Source of the DNA: Ditylenchus dipsaci
Taxonomy: Eukaryota; Nematoda; Chromadorea; Rhabditida; Anguinidae
Length of the DNA: 64,000 nucleotides
NCBI GenBank assembly: GCA_004194705.1
Contig: SADC01001352.1
Coordinates: 372,001 to 436,000, forward strand
Reading direction: 5' to 3'
The position numbers and the translations under genes are program-made. This document shows positions 11,141 to 23,000 of this stretch, piece after piece. The notes under the pieces are model-generated. The model was not told where the DNA came from, searched no databases, and was given only the letters and a program-made list of their open reading frames with translations. The stretch's first letter is position 1, and each line of letters starts with the position of its first letter.

Positions 11141-13003
11141 AAATGAGATAGATGACGTGGGTACGCGCAGTTAAAGCGGAGGGGGGGGGGTTTGGAAGCC
11201 ACTTAGGTTTGAAAAAGTGGCCTTCATGGCGCAATGTGTTTATGTTTTTGGCTTAAAATGGTGTTGCAGGTTCGACCCCACGCGGTGACATGCTGTTTAT
11301 TTCGGCTTGTTTGACCAGTTGTAGGGTAATTTGGGTCATTGATTCCGAATCTGGCGTCAAAAAAGTTTAATTACCTCTAAAAGTGGTCAAACAACTCAAA
11401 AAATAGCATGCTCTCACGTGGGGACAGAATCCTCCTAAGTGCACCACCCTCTAGTGCACCTAATACACTCCCCCTTTCCCCCAGTGCAAAGCCCAAACCA
11501 CTTGTATGCTGCTCTAACTATCAGGATGGTGCTTGAAGCCCTCTGAAGGGTACTCAAACGACCTGTATAGTATTTTTTCAAGAATCTAGAAAAAATTAAA
11601 CATGCAGGCAAATGATATCGAACCTATGACATGAAAAAAGTGAAAAATCAAGTGAAATTCACCGCACCACGGTCACAAGTTCGAAAATGTTTGAAATTGC
11701 TGTTCATTTCACAGGGCCTCCTTTAATTTTTTTTTACAAGATCGAAAAATCAAATTATATAAGAGATACCGTCGCCCAGCTCTAATAAAGCGGCCCCCTC
11801 ATTTTTTTGACTAAAATTTCAGAGTTAAGTCCATTTTTGATTGTTAATTTTCAGATTTTTGGGGGTTTGAAAAATAAGGCGGCCGGCCGCCTTTTTAGAG
11901 GAAATACGGTAACCTCATATTAATGTTTATTAACCTTGATTTCTTGAGAAAGCCCGCAATTTTTTTAATTTAATTTAAACTTTCAAAATTTAAATTGGCG
12001 CCTTTTAAATTTTTTTAAAGAGGCATGCCCACGCTAATAAGAGGTGGTGCCCGCGAATTCAAAAAATTTTCATAATCATTAAACTTGTGTACGGATTTTT
12101 CAACATGGTTTCTAACAAAACAAGGCCTAGAATTCAATTTTAGGTGTGGTTTTGTTAGAAACCATGTTGAAAATTCCGTACAGAAGTCCAATGATTAGGA
12201 AATTTTTTTGAATTCCCGGGCACCACCTCTTATTAGCGTGGGTATGCCCCTTAAGGAAAAAGGACATTATGCAGAATGAGGGAGCTAATTTATGGCAAAA
12301 TAATATAAAAAAAGTAAATGTTTGTATTATTCGACTCTTACCATGTTTTTCAACTCGGGCCGTGGCAAAAATAACTCTATATGCATTTTATGGTCGAGTA
12401 CTTCTCGGAATCATGTCTAAGGTAAGTGAGTGCGCGCATCTCTAACTCTCCAGCCCCCTGCGCCCTTCTTCGGGGCTTGGGGCTTGGAGTTGAGATGCGC
12501 ACACCCACATACCTTAGACACAAATCATTCGAAAGTGACTCTGAATGCATAAAAAAGCATGCATACCAGAGTTTATTTATGCGGTAAGCCCCGGTATTCA
12601 AAACTTTGTTCAACATCTTCTTGTTAGTGGGCCTCTATGATTATCCTCTATGTTTTGTTAGAAACCAAGTTGAAAAATTCATTCGTAAATCCGACGATAA
12701 AGAAAAAAATTTGAATTGGCGGGGGACAACCGTTGTCGGAGACGGCAATGGCCCTTTAAACTAATAAAATTCGCAGTTACGTTTGCATAGAAACAGCATA
12801 CACCACACCCCCATGAAGCATACTGAGTGCGTGTGAAGAAGTAGGCATGCGTAGAACGACATATTCTTTTCTAAGGTCCATACTTCATCACTACACGTCA
12901 AAATATTCACCATACCGTATTCAAATTATCGTAGAATTTTATCTACAATAAGTTGCAAAAAGAAGTTTTTGCTCTCAACATTTGTGCTTTGTGCGTATAT
13001 CAG
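11141..13003. other. Repeat-rich stretch upstream of the recognised MICU exons
   Basis: It contains a fold-back with ends ACCGTCGCCCAGC and GAGGAAATACGGTAA (about 11765-11915), one copy of the TTCTAACAAAAC fold-back family (12045-12245), a copy of the CCTTAGACACAAATCA repeat (12377-12616) and a partial fold-back at 12640-12760. The first MICU exons (mitochondrial targeting region) should be upstream of 13004 but I could not recognise them. Confidence 0.6.
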
Positions 13004-16000
13004 ACATGGTCTTGTAAAGGCAATTCCTTCACTGCCCAGCTTGAAAGATGACCCGGATGTTGAAGCAAAACTGCCTAAAAGATTGCAGCGGTAGCTTGGT
13101 ATAGCAATCTAGAACATTTCTGAATCAAAATATTTTTTAGTTTCCGTGGATTTGCTTCTATAGAGTTTGAGGGAATGGAGTACATGTCACCCCAAGACTT
13201 TCTAGATAGTTTAGTTCTTGATGAACCAAAAGGTTTTTAATCCAAATGCTAACGATAACATAGCATAAATTTATAAAAATTTGGATTTAGAACGCGTTTT
13301 CCGGAGAGTATTGAAAAAGGACCAGCTGAAGAAAATGTTACGACAAACACCTCCATTGCGGTAAAGCCCTGTTTTCTCTAGAAATATACTGATGCAACCA
13401 ACTATTTTAAGTAAGGGTAGTGACAAAATGTTCAGAAACCTGGGGGAGAATGGAATAATTTCATATGCTGAATATCTTTTCCTCCTCACTCTACTTACAA
13501 GTGAGACATTTTTGATTGTTGAATTAATATACCGTATTTTCTCTAATAGAGCCATCGGTGACTTAATTTTTTGGATGCCCGAAAATATAAATTTTTTGTG
13601 TTGATCTCGCGATTTTCGGGTGAAAATCCAAAATCGAAAAAGCGGAATCGGTAGAGCTCGTGGAGTTAAGAAAATGCATTGGAAGGCCCCTTTTAACAGC
13701 TTTGCAAAATATTGCCTCTGTCTTGATACCCAAACCCTCAAAGTCGAAGGGTGACTCTATTAGAGAAAATATGGTATTGACTGGTGTTAGAAAAGTTCCC
13801 GATAGACTTTTGAGCTTATTTTTAAAAACAAAAATATTGCTATAAAAGTATTACAAATAAACCATTTTGTAACCCTGCATCTCCTCTTTCAAATGGCATA
13901 TTACACTTAGCTTCATTATTTCAGATAAGTCATTATTTAGCCCCAAACACTTGTCAGGTCATTTTAAAACCATGTTGCAGAATGATTTTTGAGATCTAGG
14001 TGTTGAGATATGACCTTTTGGGAAAAGTCAATTTTTTTAAAAATGACAAAAATCCGAAAAATTGGAAAAACTTAGATTTTTGTCATTTTTCAAGAAAGTT
14101 GACTTTTTCCAAAAGGTATATCTCAACACCTAGATCTCAAAAAATCATTCTGCACATGGTTTTTGTAGCTCTTGAGCTGCGCTACGACATGGTGATAAGA
14201 TATTGCAGCGGCTCTTGAAATTCAATAAAACATTTGACTAGTTAAAGTGATGAAAACGCTGTTAACTTCTCAAAATGACCTGACAAGTATTTGGGGCTAA
14301 ATAATGACTTATCTGAAATAATGAAGCTAAGTGTAATATGCCATTTGAAAGAAGAGATGCGGGGCTACAGAATGGTTTATTTGGAATATTTTTTATAGCA
14401 ATATTTTTGTTTTTAAAAGTAAGCTCAAAAGTCCATCGGGAATTTTCTAACACCAGTTAGAATAAAGGATAACCTAGAGTCCCGGAGTTCCTTTGACGTA
14501 GCTTTCACAATGTTTGACGACGATGGTTTGCCTGCAATCTTATTTGTAGTAAATAAACCAATATTGCAGACAATATGCAAATTGACAAGTTCGAGTTCCT
14601 CAAGGTGAGTAAATGACAAGGTCAGCGGTCCTGCCTTTTCTTAATTTTGGTTGCCTTTAGGGCTGTCGGTCCGGTCAACTGAAAACCGACATTTTTTCGA
14701 TCTTCTGTTTAATAAAAGCTACTTGATTGTAACTATAAAACCATATTTTTCGGTCCAGTCCAGTTAATCAATAGTTTCGGTTGGACGACAGCCCTGCTTG
14801 CTTTAATTACCCCGTGCTAGTTGCTTGCTATCCACTAATTTTCTGATGCATTCAACCCAATTATCCCTAGCTTCTAGGTACTTTTAGTTAATTTTTTTTG
14901 TGATGTGTTCTATTTCCCACTCTATTATTTAGATTCGCTCCTTGTTGATATTGTCGGTGCGCATGGTGATTGAGCCCGAGGAAGTGGTGATGCCTGGAGT
15001 TGAAGTAGGTTGCTTCCACTTCAACCCTCTAGAAGCCTCCACTTACATCCTCCTTATTCTTGTTAGTGGTGTGAACAGTAGTAGTCAATAATTTTATAGA
15101 ACATACCACAACAATGGAATAGGTCACACGAAGAGCTGAATGCCCTCGGGATTTCTGCGGTCAATAGTGTAGCGGATGTGATTAACCTTCAAACTTTTGC
15201 GGAGGATAGGGTAAATTTACTTTTTTTTTTCTTCAGTTTTTCTTTCAAGCTTGTTAGTAATGCTATCTTTCCATACACTTTTCTCACTTAATTAGCTATT
15301 GTTGTAGTGCTATTTTTGCATGATTTATTTGTGGCACAAACCTCTCTATTGCACACAATCACTTCTTTTTGCATAAATCACACTCACTTAACTTATACCA
15401 ATATATATTTCCTTGTGATAGGTCACAAAGGTTTAGTTAAAGGAAGGTTTTTACAAGTTTCTCAGTCATTTAAGTTTTTTTTCACAATTTTTTATAAGCA
15501 ATGCAAATTGTTACCTCAAAATTCTGCCCTATTGACGAATAGGTACCGATTTTTCTGACCTTAGTCAGACCACTTTTGACCACTTAGTCCTTCCTGTTTT
15601 TCGGGCTTGAGCTAAAAAAGTGTCTGAAATTTCTGGCATTCTATCCCATTGGTTAATCAGATTTAGGAAAAGACCAGAGCGCGTAAGCGTCTTTATTAAC
15701 ACTCCGCCTCCATGCGTAGTAATTGCCCGAATCGACTCAGAATTGCTCGCTGAACACGATAGTGCAAAAAATTTTGAAAAAAAGTTGGTATGAGATGGTG
15801 AAAACCCCTCCTGAAAGTAGGCTGTTTTTGGTCACCCTCAACCACCTAAAATTTTGAGAAATTTAGATGGTAGTCACCGAAATTTCTATTTCACCTAGGC
15901 GCAAAACCACCCAAATTTTTAGCCTGGATCAGAGCTATCTATTGAGCCCAAACTTGCATCAGAGTGATCATTTTTTCACAGAGAATTTACGATTTTCCCT

Positions 16001-19000
16001 CAAAGATCCAGTTCCTGGATATCCTTTTTTGCGACATTATAAAAGCCAAAACTCTGCCTACAAATCATTTCTAGCTTAATGGTCAAGAGACATGAAAGAA
16101 CAAAATCTTGCGGTTCTTTTAACACTAAATACAGCAATAGTTTATCATAAAATTGAGACAAATTATGCAAAATCAATATATAAGTTGTAGCGCAACTTTT
16201 CTATAACCTTATTCTCGCTTGAAAAACATCAATTCTGACACCGGATTCGTGTTCAGCGTAGTCGATTTGCATGTAAAACTGCTCTTGAAGTTAAAAGTCA
16301 CTGTCAATTTCCGAATTCCGCTCAAGACAAAAAATTTGAATTTAAAATTTGAATATTATTGTCTTGAGTGGTATTCGAAATTCGACAGTGAGTTTTTTTT
16401 ATTTCGAGAGCAGTTTTACATGCAAATCGACTACGCTGAACACGAATCCGGTGTTAGAAATGATGTTTTTCCCAACGGGAATAAGGTTATAGAAAAGTTG
16501 CGCTACAACTTATATATTGATTTTGCATAATTTGTCTCAATTTATGATGAACTATTGCTGTATTTAGTGCCAAAAGAACCGCAAGATTTTGTTCTTTCAT
16601 GTTCTCTTGACCATTAAGCTAGAAATGATTTGTAGGCAGAGTTTTGGCTTTTATAATGTCGCAAAAAAGGATATCCAGGAACTGGATCTTTGAGGGAAAA
16701 TCGTAAATTCTCTGTGAAAAAATGATCAATCTGATGCAAGTTTGGGCTCAATAGATAGCTCTGATCTAGGTTAAAATTTTGGGTGGTTTTGCGCCTAGGT
16801 GAAATAGAAATTTTGGTGACTAGCATCTAAATTCTCAAAATTTTAGGTGGTTGAGGGTGACCAAAAACAGCCTACTTTCAGGAGGGGTTTTCACCATCTC
16901 ATACCAACTTTTTTCAAATTTTTTTGCATTATCGTGTTTAGCGAGAAATTCTGAGTCGATTCGGGCAATTACTACGCTTGGGAGGCGGAATGTTAATATG
17001 ATTTTGGGATTTCGAATCTTATTATTTTTTAAAATTTTACGTCAAAATCTTACTTTCTAGATGCTAAAGAGCAATAAGCACTGGATAAAATAATTTTTTT
17101 TTGTCGAAATACCCAAAAATAGGCTTTTCAAGCCGAAAACCCGAAAATTTTCGGTTTTCAGCTTATAGCTCGGTTCGGCGCGCCGAAAATTCATAATAAA
17201 GATCATTTATAAAGAAAGGCTTTCATCTCTTATCCTTTTAAACTTTTTCTCCTATGAAAATATACTATTTATAGTTGGAAGAATTGATGTCTCACTCTAA
17301 TCGTTTGCTATCAGCTACAAAGGAGAATACTGAAGAATGCTTAGATGTGTCAGAGCGGAACAGGCTTGACCGGGTTTGCTTTTTCGAAAAATGTATTCAT
17401 GTGAAACTTTTAAAAATCATTCATTGATAGTTTTAATTTGTAATGCAGCCTTTCATCATTACTGTAATCACCCAAATAAATGTCTATCCGTCTAGTCTTT
17501 ATCGTTTTTCCTTTATCAATTCTAAAATTTTAAAGGGGCATGCTCGTGCGTTAAGGCGCGAACCAGCAGTTTTTTTTCGAATTTTTTCGAATCCTCCCAT
17601 TTTTCACTCGTTCTGATATAAATGACCTTATAATGCTTTTAAAAACTAGACAGAAAACTTGAAAAATCTAGACGAGAACGAATGTAAAAATTTATCGAGA
17701 AAGAAAAGAACTGCTGGTTCGCGCCTTTTCTCCCATCGGGCACGATCATGCCCATTTAACTGATGATCTTTTGTAGGAAGATAAGAAAGAAACAGTGCGG
17801 GAAGACACCACCATAGTGGTTCACCTGTTTGGACACAATGGACGAAATTGTCTAACCTTTGACCAATTCCAAGTGTTCTACAGCAACTTGCAAAAGGAAT
17901 TGATTGAAATTGAGTTTGAGGAGTTTGCTCGGGGCAAGTCCGAGATCTCTTCTGTGGACTTTGCACGACTTGTGCTCCGCTATTCAATGCTCCACAAAAA
18001 TGACCAGTCTCCGTATATACGAAGAATATATGAAAGATGCAAAAATGCTGATGAGGTATTCCCTCAATTAAAAAATGTTGGAAATTGATGTGAGGCCGTT
18101 CTATTTCTTAAATTAAAAATAGAGACTTCATATTGCCATACTTATCAGAATTCAGTTTTGGTATTTTACGAAATTTTGCGAAATCCAAACATGCAGGATA
18201 ACGTGAAAAAATTTAAAACTCCCATTTTACCCTATATTCTTTTTCGTTATATCAATCAGCTTTACACGTAAAAGTCTTTCAGTATTGGGTTAAACCTCAG
18301 CAAGTTCGACAAATTTTTCTTAAACGGCCATTTCCGTCTACGAGAACGCCTAAATCCTAAATCCTAATAATTGAACTTCTGTACTCATTTTTCAACTTGG
18401 TTTCTAACAAAACAAGACCTAGAATTTAATTTTAGGTATAGTTTTGTTAGAAACCAAGTTGAAAAATCAGTACAGAAGTTCAATGATTATGAAAAACATT
18501 TTGAATTGGCGGGGGGGGCAATCCAGAACGCGTGGTCATGGTCCTCTAAATTGTTTTTTAGCACTGTTTTGTAGGTCAATAGTTGAGACCGGTTTCGCAG
18601 GTTTCTCCAATACAAAATAACTTTACTTTTGACAGATTTAAAATTAAAAAAGGTGCTTTTGAAGTATTTAAATTGAAAGACGTCATTATCGGAGTTTGTT
18701 AAAGACAAAAAAATCGGTTAACAGGCTACCAAATCCTTACAAAAAACAAATTTTGATGGCTTATTTTTCGATCACCAAAATAAGAATTTTTTCTTTTTAA
18801 ATTTCGAGACTTTTGAGTGCTCAAACAAACTCTGCCTAAATACACAGACTTTCAAAGCTGCTAGTGGTATTTAGTTAGAGGCTGGTGGGTCATTAGAAGA
18901 AATGCGGTGTAATATGTCTATTTAGGGAATCACTCTTCAACAATTTGAGCAGTTTTCTATGTTTTTGAACAATTTGGAAGACTTCACTAAAGCAGTCCGC

Positions 19001-19303
19001 CTGTACACAGCCGCCGACATTCCAGTGTCCAGAAGTGAGTTTGTGAGAGCAGTTAAATGTTCCACTGGTTTTGAGTTGGATGCTCACTTGGTGGACACAT
19101 TGTACAAAATATTTGATGCAAATGAGGACGACAAGCTGAGCTATTCTGAATTCATAGCCATCATGAATGACGGTTGCACAGAGGATTTAAGGTAGATGTT
19201 ATATTTTACTCCTAAATAATAACATGAAGATCTAAAATTTATTTTTAGAACTACAGCGGAAGGCATACTACTTTTGGATGGTTGTCTTTCAGAGATTGTG
19301 TGA
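13004..19303 (+). CDS. MICU: MICU2/MICU3-like mitochondrial calcium uptake regulator (5' end missing)
   Basis: An EF-hand protein of the mitochondrial intermembrane space that gates the calcium uniporter MCU. Exons: 13004-13090, 13141-13232, 13291-13360, 13412-13500, 14457-14525, 14570-14604, 14933-15004, 15100-15210, 17275-17373, 17777-18055, 18926-19191, 19249-19303. All phases agree and no frame break is seen. Family blocks in order: FRGFASIEFEGMEYMSPQDF; NLGENGIISYAEYLFLL; the first EF-hand loop DDDDNMQIDKFE, split by an intron but with all acidic ligands and the terminal Glu; TTIVVHLFGHNGRNCLTFDQ; ITLQQFEQFSMFLNNLEDF; and the second loop DANEDDKLSYSE. The VHLFG and FLNNLEDF blocks resemble MICU2/3 more than MICU1. 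The targeting exon is not recognised. Introns of about 1-2 kb hold palindromic repeats. NCLX lies downstream on the same strand. Confidence 0.93.
13532..13772. mobile_element. Fold-back MITE, TACCGTATTTTCTCTAATAG family
   Basis: Inverted ends: ACCGTATTTTCTCTAATAGA at 13533 pairs with TCTATTAGAGAAAATATGGT ending near 13774, with a further GGTGACT pair inside. Relatives occur near 11765, 21240, 35130-35555, 51098-51350 and 63200-63345. It lies in a MICU intron. No coding. Confidence 0.75.
13776..14459. mobile_element. 680-bp fold-back whose end supplies a MICU splice acceptor
   Basis: The left end ACTGGTGTTAGAAAAGTTCC is inverted at the right end, GGAATTTTCTAACACCAGT, which finishes at 14458. 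The arms (about 190 bp) hold AAGTCATTATTTAGCCCCAA and its complement. A smaller hairpin sits inside around 14000-14120. The right terminus contains the CAG (14454-14456) used as acceptor by the next MICU exon. Confidence 0.8.
14657..14798. mobile_element. Short MITE with AGGGCTGTCG ends
   Basis: Left end AGGGCTGTCGGTCC and right end GGACGACAGCCCT form imperfect terminal inverted repeats around about 140 bp, in a MICU intron. The ends resemble the CAGGG termini of hAT-type MITEs, but I see no clean 8-bp duplication here. Confidence 0.65.
15700..16995. repeat. 1.3-kb near-perfect palindrome in MICU intron
   Basis: The left arm starts TCCGCCTCCATGCGTAG and the right arm ends in its imperfect inverse near 16990. 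Inner landmarks such as AAAACCCCTCCTGAAAGTAG (15804) pair with CTACTTTCAGGAGGGGTTTT (16874). The centre lies near 16345. Each arm carries a 70-codon open frame (15867-16079 plus, 16614-16826 minus) that differ at only a few residues. No transposase homology is recognised. Confidence 0.9.
17530..17765. repeat. Fold-back with GGGGCATG/GGCGCGAACCAGCAG arms
   Basis: The left arm AAGGCGCGAACCAGCAG at 17551 pairs with CTGCTGGTTCGCGCCTTT at 17712, flanked by GGGGCATGCTCGTG and CACGATCATGCCC. It lies in the intron just before the MICU exon at 17777. The outer GGGGCATG ends link it to the fold-back family at 18340 and elsewhere. Confidence 0.8.
18340..18545. repeat. TTCTAACAAAAC fold-back family, intronic copy
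   Basis: The arms TCAACTTGGTTTCTAACAAA and TTTGTTAGAAACCAAGTTGA flank a short loop (AAGACCTAGAATTTAATTTT). Outer arms read CGCCTAAATCC / TTGAATTGGCGGGG. Sister copies: 12045-12245, 24666-24905, 34255-34475, 45890-46125 and 48070-48260. Confidence 0.88.
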
Positions 19304-19324
19304 TCAATGAATTGTCTACATATT

Positions 19325-19330
19325 AATAAA
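19325..19330 (+). terminator. Poly(A) signal of MICU gene
   Basis: AATAAA 22 bases after the MICU stop codon, followed by T/A-rich sequence. Very short 3' UTR. Confidence 0.6.
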
Positions 19331-19819
19331 TCAGAATCTTATTTTAATTAACCAAATATATATATATTTATTTTTCTTTAATAGAAGCGCCGCCACATCT
19401 ACTTTTTCATTTTTATATTCCATTTTTACTGCTTAAAATTTTATTTTTACTGCTAAAAAATAAGATTTAAAAAAAAAGATTTGAATTGAAATTTCAAAAA
19501 AAATAAAAAATATGCAATCCCAAAATAAGGACAAATCTTATCAATAAGAACATCCGGACACGGAAAAAATTTGCTCGAACCAAAATTAGCTCGGGCCAAA
19601 ATTAGCTCGGCCATAATTTGCTCGGGGCTGATTTTTTTTCTCAATGTTCTAGGTTTACCCTTTTTGGTCCAGATCCATCCGAAATGAATTAGATTCAGCC
19701 TAAATAGTCCTGATCTACCCTCATTGATCTAGTCCTCCGGTTTGGAGGATGACACAGCGGTTATCCGACATTTAGGCTCAGACACCGTCGAAATCGTACT
19801 TTCTAGTAATACAAGTGGA

Positions 19820-20065
19820 TAACACTCCCGAACCATTCGCAATGGTCTTGTACCATCCTCAATTATCTAACCCTAATCAATACACAGTCGAACTTCCCAA
19901 TAGTGTACACCACTTTGAAAATAAGATGTACACTATTGGGAGGTTTTGCTTTTTTAGAGAAAAAATATATAGGCAAATGAAAAAACGATCGGCAAAATCG
20001 GAATCCTTACGATTTTGCGGCCAGACTGTGAAAACAGAATCAGCAAAAATATGCAAAAAAATAAT
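19820..20065. mobile_element. ACAGTCGA-type MITE copy
   Basis: It contains ACAGTCGAACTTCCCAATAG with the inverse CTATTGGGAGGTT, followed by the interior AACGATCGGCAAAATCGGAA ... CAGACTGTGAAAACAGAATC that is shared with copies at 40545, 46624 and 61170. The right end is not complete. Confidence 0.6.
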
Positions 20066-23000
20066 AAAATAGCATTTTTAGAAAAATGCCTTTAAATGTC
20101 CTTATTCTGAGCAAATGTCTTTTTTTGAAAAAAATATCTGGGAGCCCCGGTTTCGATTAATAATTGTGCAAATATATTTGAAACTAGGAAATTCAAGATT
20201 TTACTAAACCATATGTTGACCAATTATTGCATTGCTACGGTTGATTTAGTTTTCGGCTGGTAAAGATTCTGCTAAGTACTTGGTCATACCTTAAGAAGTT
20301 TAGAACATAATTTTTTCAAATTTCTATATTTGAATTTCATTTAAACAAAACATCAGATTAAAAAAAAATTTAAGCTGTCATTATATAAAGGTCAGACAGT
20401 AGACTCAAAAAGCACAATAAAATTCGCAATTCTTCGTGTTCCCGAAATAAAACATTTCGAAAATCAAAGCAACAAATACTAAACAAAAAATACTTAACAA
20501 ACAAACATAAAAGCATATAAAAATAGTTACGTCTTTTATTCTTTCGAATGTTTATGTCTTTCATTTTTCAAACTTCTTGAAATGCATCTCTAAAAATTGT
20601 TGATATAATAAAATTGCGGCTTCGAACTCTAAAACGCCTAACAAAATAAAATGGAGGACCGTTTTAAATATTTTTATGGTGGAGCAACGCCCTAGATCAA
20701 CCTCAGTGCCCTAACCTTTTGATTGGTAAGAAGTCAACAATCGAATTACTAAGTCAACATTATCCCCTTTTCCATTAATAATTTCCGTTACTGTTGCACA
20801 AAATTTTCAAATAAGAAAGGAAAACACTAGGGAGATCACAATGAGGGGGTGTCAAAAAAGGGGTATGCCTCTTGAATACCCTAACAAAACTTAATAAAAC
20901 AGGAAAGATTGTTTTATTTAAACTTTCAAGGAATAAAAATCTAGTGGCGCTTTTTGTTTGCACACTTGAAGGCAGCAGGATGGTCTGATGATCATTGCAG
21001 TTGATTGGCTAAGAAGTGAACTTGAAATATTTTGCTTCTGCAATTTTTGTTTTTACAATTTGTTTTTTGATTGGACTTTGTTTGTATTTCTGATAGTGCT
21101 TTTAGCTTTTCAAATTTAAGTAGTCTTTATAATAATAATTTGAGGCCAGATTTAGGCTCAATTAGACCAGAAATGCGAAACACTTGTTTTCACAGAAATG
21201 CAAATTTTTTCATTGTGTCTGTTTTAATATTAATGCAAATACCGTATTATCTCTAAATCGGCCCCTCTAATAAACGGGCCCCTTGACTTGAGGGCTTATA
21301 TCTCAGCTCAAAGTAAATGTTTCACATCGCTTTTTACTGCATTTTTAACTTCCATGAGCTCTACCGATTCATCTTTTTAATTTTTAGTTGGGCACCCAAA
21401 AATCTAGAGATCGACCTGAAAATTTCCGAAATAAGAAATAAAAATAAACGGGCCGCCCGTGTTTTTGAACCAACTACTAAATTGAAAAAAAGAGACGGCT
21501 ATGAATTCGCGATCCTTTTTGAACGTACTTTTCAAACTTTTGATTAAAAATCGACAATTTTGATAGTAATTTCGTTAGATAGCATTTTCAGAAAGTCACC
21601 CCTATACCAAAAAGGTCTTGAAGCCTGAATCCGAATCCGTTGAGATTTCATTAAATGATTTTTATGAGCTGAGATATCCATTTAAGTAATTAAGTGGTGC
21701 GAAATTTCTGTCTGATATGCTCAAGACAGCAATATCTTACCCCAAAAAAGTTATTTTGATCAAATCTCAACGGACTCGAATTTACAGTGACATTTAGTCA
21801 TTAGGGTAACTTTTAAAAGCTTTTCCTGTCAAAATTGATTATTATTCAAAAGTTTGAAAAGTTCGTTCAAAAAGGGGTCGCGAATCTATAGTTTACCTAA
21901 AAAGTTCACTGAGTGTTGAAAATTCATATTGAGAAATGAATATACTATATTTAATCTTGTAAACTCTCCTACCGGTCGACACTTTTTGAAAATTTTATTT
22001 TTTGGTTATGGACGCAAGTCTACTGACTGGTTTATAAAATTTTAGTCTTTTACTTGAGATATTTTATTTTCTGATAAAGCTTTTGGTAGTTTTACCTTGT
22101 TTCCCTGTTGATTTTTCGTTGGGTTCAGTTCAAATATTTTTAAAATGTGGGGTAATCCGCAAAAAAAGAGAAAATTTGTAGTTTATCCTGTTCTTCTTAC
22201 TTATTGCGGATTTATTTGTTTATTTACATCAAAAACTTATCGGAAACAACTTTAAATTTACATTACTCTGAAAAGCTCAAACAATATCCACTTTATCGTG
22301 CAAAATGTCTTAAACTGTATAAAAATAAGGAATAAAGGTCTGAGAAAAAAAAGCAATGCTGCATCAGGAATCCTGATTCAGGATGTCATATTTTCGAGAT
22401 CAGTGAGTAATTTAAAAGAATTGTGGTGTATTTGTTGAAAAGCTTTGCTCTAACCCTTGCAGTTAAAACAACTATGTTTCTGATAAGCATTTTTATTGCT
22501 TTATTGTCCTGTAAAATCATCATAGACGTAATTGCCACAATTGTGCTTCTTTTAGTTCGTTGGAATTGGTCAAAGTCAAAAAGACTAAGCAGCCAACTGA
22601 AAATGCAATGTTTGCTATTTTGTATTTTTTAAGATAACTTAAGGCTAAAACGCAATCTCGAAGTGGCTATGTCTCAGGTACGACCCAAGTGTCGATCTAA
22701 GCGTTCTTTTAACGCGGGAAGGGCTTATTATTATATTATAGAGAGAAAAAAAAATCGGTTAGCACCATCTTGTAGCTAAGGTGCATAGCTTCAATATTAG
22801 TATTAACAAGCTATTCACATAAAAAAAAATAGAAAAAAAAATATGGGGTCACACTCAGGGCGACATTCGCCCTGAGTGTTTATGCGATCACACACTTACC
22901 TACGACATGAATCCGAGCAAGACTCTTGATTGAAAATCTGACCTAGTAGCGAATACCCTCCCCCCCCAACGATTTTCAGCTTTTTTACTTTAGTAAAAAG

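Noticed and set aside
13271..13741. 156-codon minus-strand open frame
   Set aside because: It is antisense to verified MICU exons and a MITE; composition shows no family.
22423..22632. Hydrophobic 69-codon frame, possible membrane protein exon
   Set aside because: AT-rich sequence gives hydrophobic codons by chance; there are no splice signals and no similarity to a known family.
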